A stretch of DNA of 6,495 nt from an uncultured Gemmatimonadales bacterium (GTDB lineage: Bacteria; Gemmatimonadota; Gemmatimonadetes; Longimicrobiales; Gaopeijiaceae), in the NCBI GenBank assembly GCA_937983085.1, contig CALJKZ010000532.1, positions 1 through 6,495 on the forward strand, written 5' to 3'. Position numbers and translations under genes: made by a program. The notes under the pieces are model-generated. The model saw nothing but the letters and a program-made list of their open reading frames with translations, was not told the DNA's origin and ran no database searches. Positions 5,622 to 6,495 of the stretch are shown here, piece by piece. The first letter of the stretch is position 1, and every line of letters begins with the position of its first letter.

Positions 5622-5945
5622 ATGAGCAACGTCCGCATGACGCAGGTCACGGCTCTCATCCTCCAGGCCGTCGGCGCAGGCTACCGCTACGGCTTCGACA
5701 TCATGGACGTGACGGGGCTGGCCAGTGGGACGGTCTATCCCGCCCTCCGGCGCCTGGAACGCGCCGACCTCCTGAAGAGCACATGGGAGGAGGTGGAGGC
5801 GGCGCACCGCGGAGGCCGGCCCCAGCGGCGGATGTACGAGCTCACCACCGAAGGCGAGTCGGCCCTCGCCGACGCGGCCGACAAGCTCGCCGCGGCGCGG
5901 GCGCTGCTCCTGGCCACGCCGCCGGTGACGGAGGTGAAGGGATGA
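5622..5945 (+). CDS. PadR-family transcriptional regulator
   Basis: This short 107-residue protein consists almost wholly of a PadR winged helix. Residues 8-25 (QVTALILQAVGAGYRYGF) form the first helix and the conserved G-x-YG-x turn. LASGTVYPALRRLERADLL (33-51) is the recognition helix with the family signature GTVYPALRRLE. RGGRPQRRMYELTTEGESAL (63-82) is the wing with the R-x-Y-x-LT-x-G pattern. The tail 82-98 is a short dimerisation helix, as in the small PadR subgroup. ATG 5622 is preceded by a modest AGG at 5613-5615. The stop overlaps the permease ATG in the sequence ATGA. PadR regulators commonly precede ADOP-type permease genes and are thought to repress them; the tandem repeats over the promoter fit autoregulation. 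The inducer is unknown. Confidence 0.93.
   Translation: MSNVRMTQVTALILQAVGAGYRYGFDIMDVTGLASGTVYPALRRLERADLLKSTWEEVEAAHRGGRPQRRMYELTTEGESALADAADKLAAARALLLATPPVTEVKG
5930..5937 (+). promoter_or_regulatory. Strong ribosome binding site of the permease gene, inside padR
   Basis: GGAGGTGA is a full-strength Shine-Dalgarno with GGAGG ending seven bases before ATG 5942. It lies in the last codons of the regulator gene and supports both the start choice and coupled translation. Confidence 0.7.
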
Positions 5946-6495
5946 GTCGAGCGCCTGAACCCACCGCGGCCCTCTGGATGGTCCGGGCGGCGAGTCGCCT
6001 GGTCCCGGGGGATGCCCGGGAGCGGTGGCGCCGTGAGTGGGAGGCCGAGGTCCAGAGCCACTGGGCGGAACTGCGCGAGAGGAACCAGCTGACGGTCGTG
6101 GCCCGGGCCCGTCTGCTGCTACGGACGACCGGGAGTTTTGTGGACGCCATGCGCTACGGAGAGGGGAGGTGGACGATGAGGGGATTCGGTGACGACGTGA
6201 AAGGCGCGACGCGACAGCTGCGCAGAAACCCGGGCTACGCGGCGGTGGTCGTCGCGACCCTGGCGGTCGGCGTCGGGGGGAGCACGGCCGTCTTCGGCGT
6301 GGCCAGCGACGTCCTCCTCGAGCCCTTCCCGTATCCGGAGCCGGAGAAGGTGGTGGCGGTGGAGAGCTACAGCCTCGACCGGCTGGGCTTCGCAGGGAGC
6401 GTCACCTACCCGAACATGGCCGACATGGCCGAGAGCACCGAGTCCTTCGAGGGGCTGGGGCTCATCCGGTGGTGGATGCCGGCCCTCGACACCGG
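5942..6495 (+). CDS. ADOP-type MacB/FtsX-like permease (N-terminal part, runs off window)
   Basis: Only the first 184 codons are present, with no stop before the window edge. Residues 1-78 are a charged helical prefix (LVPGDARERWRREWEAEVQ, 20-38) of the type found before the membrane part of ADOP proteins. From residue 83 the hallmark DDVKGATRQLRRNPGYA leads into transmembrane helix one (about 99-121, AVVVATLAVGVGG), then the extracytoplasmic MacB-like domain opening VLLEPFPYPEPEKVVAV (124-140). Full-length members are about 800 residues with two FtsX-type repeats. They are found mainly in Acidobacteriota and Gemmatimonadota without a dedicated ATPase gene; their substrates are mostly unknown, with macrolide or peptide export assumed from MacB. 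The start overlaps the padR stop by four bases and has a strong ribosome binding site. A second in-frame ATG (codon 79) also has one. Confidence 0.92.
   Translation, partial: MSRAPEPTAALWMVRAASRLVPGDARERWRREWEAEVQSHWAELRERNQLTVVARARLLLRTTGSFVDAMRYGEGRWTMRGFGDDVKGATRQLRRNPGYAAVVVATLAVGVGGSTAVFGVASDVLLEPFPYPEPEKVVAVESYSLDRLGFAGSVTYPNMADMAESTESFEGLGLIRWWMPALDT
6163..6178 (+). promoter_or_regulatory. Possible internal translation start of the permease
   Basis: GGGGAGG at 6163-6169 is six bases before an in-frame ATG at 6176-6178 (codon 79). Starting there would give a permease without the cytoplasmic prefix, beginning MRGFGDDVKGATRQL as in classical MacB-like permeases. The match may be chance in G-rich sequence. 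Confidence 0.35.

Overview
The window looks like a chromosomal stretch from a high-GC bacterium. A PadR-type regulator followed by a permease of the ADOP type (acidobacterial duplicated orphan permease) is characteristic of Acidobacteriota and Gemmatimonadota, and one of these phyla is my best guess. A twin-arginine-type class V PLP enzyme fits the same kind of organism. This placement is inference from gene families, not from a marker gene.

Layout, left to right. (1) Bases 1-596, minus strand: the first 198 codons of a TetR/AcrR-family repressor whose 3' end lies off the window. Its promoter is unusually readable: a -35/-10 pair with 17-bp spacing, predicted to give an almost or fully leaderless mRNA, and a 7-bp-arm palindrome running from the -10 box over the start codon. 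(2) Bases 733-3238, minus strand: a compact three-gene unit. It is transcribed as a HigB-like RelE-fold toxin (TTG start), then a HigA-like antitoxin with an XRE helix-turn-helix fused to an ImmA/IrrE zinc-peptidase domain, then a 345-residue coiled-coil and membrane protein of unknown function. An 8-bp-arm inverted repeat lies just upstream of the toxin gene. Hand-counted lines inside this unit are lower in GC (28/60 and 33/60) than lines in the flanking genes (40/60 and 44/60), which suggests an acquired cassette.

(3) Bases 3344-4624, minus strand: a PLP-dependent aminotransferase class V/cysteine-desulfurase-fold enzyme with an N-terminal RRTFARL twin-arginine-like motif. (4) Bases 4737-5522, minus strand: a cobalamin-type substrate-binding protein of the BtuF/helical-backbone metal receptor fold without a visible signal peptide. 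(5) Bases 5622-6495, plus strand, divergent from (4): a PadR-family repressor that overlaps by ATGA the start of a MacB/FtsX-like ADOP permease, which runs off the right end. The PadR promoter region carries two tandem 16-bp imperfect repeats that are likely operators.

The best candidate for an under-described system is the HigB / HigA-ImmA / membrane-protein trio. The toxin and peptidase-type antitoxin pairing is known; the membrane partner as a third component is the part worth testing. No RNA genes, CRISPR arrays, insertion sequences or convincing intrinsic terminators were seen, and no gap between genes exceeds 140 bases.
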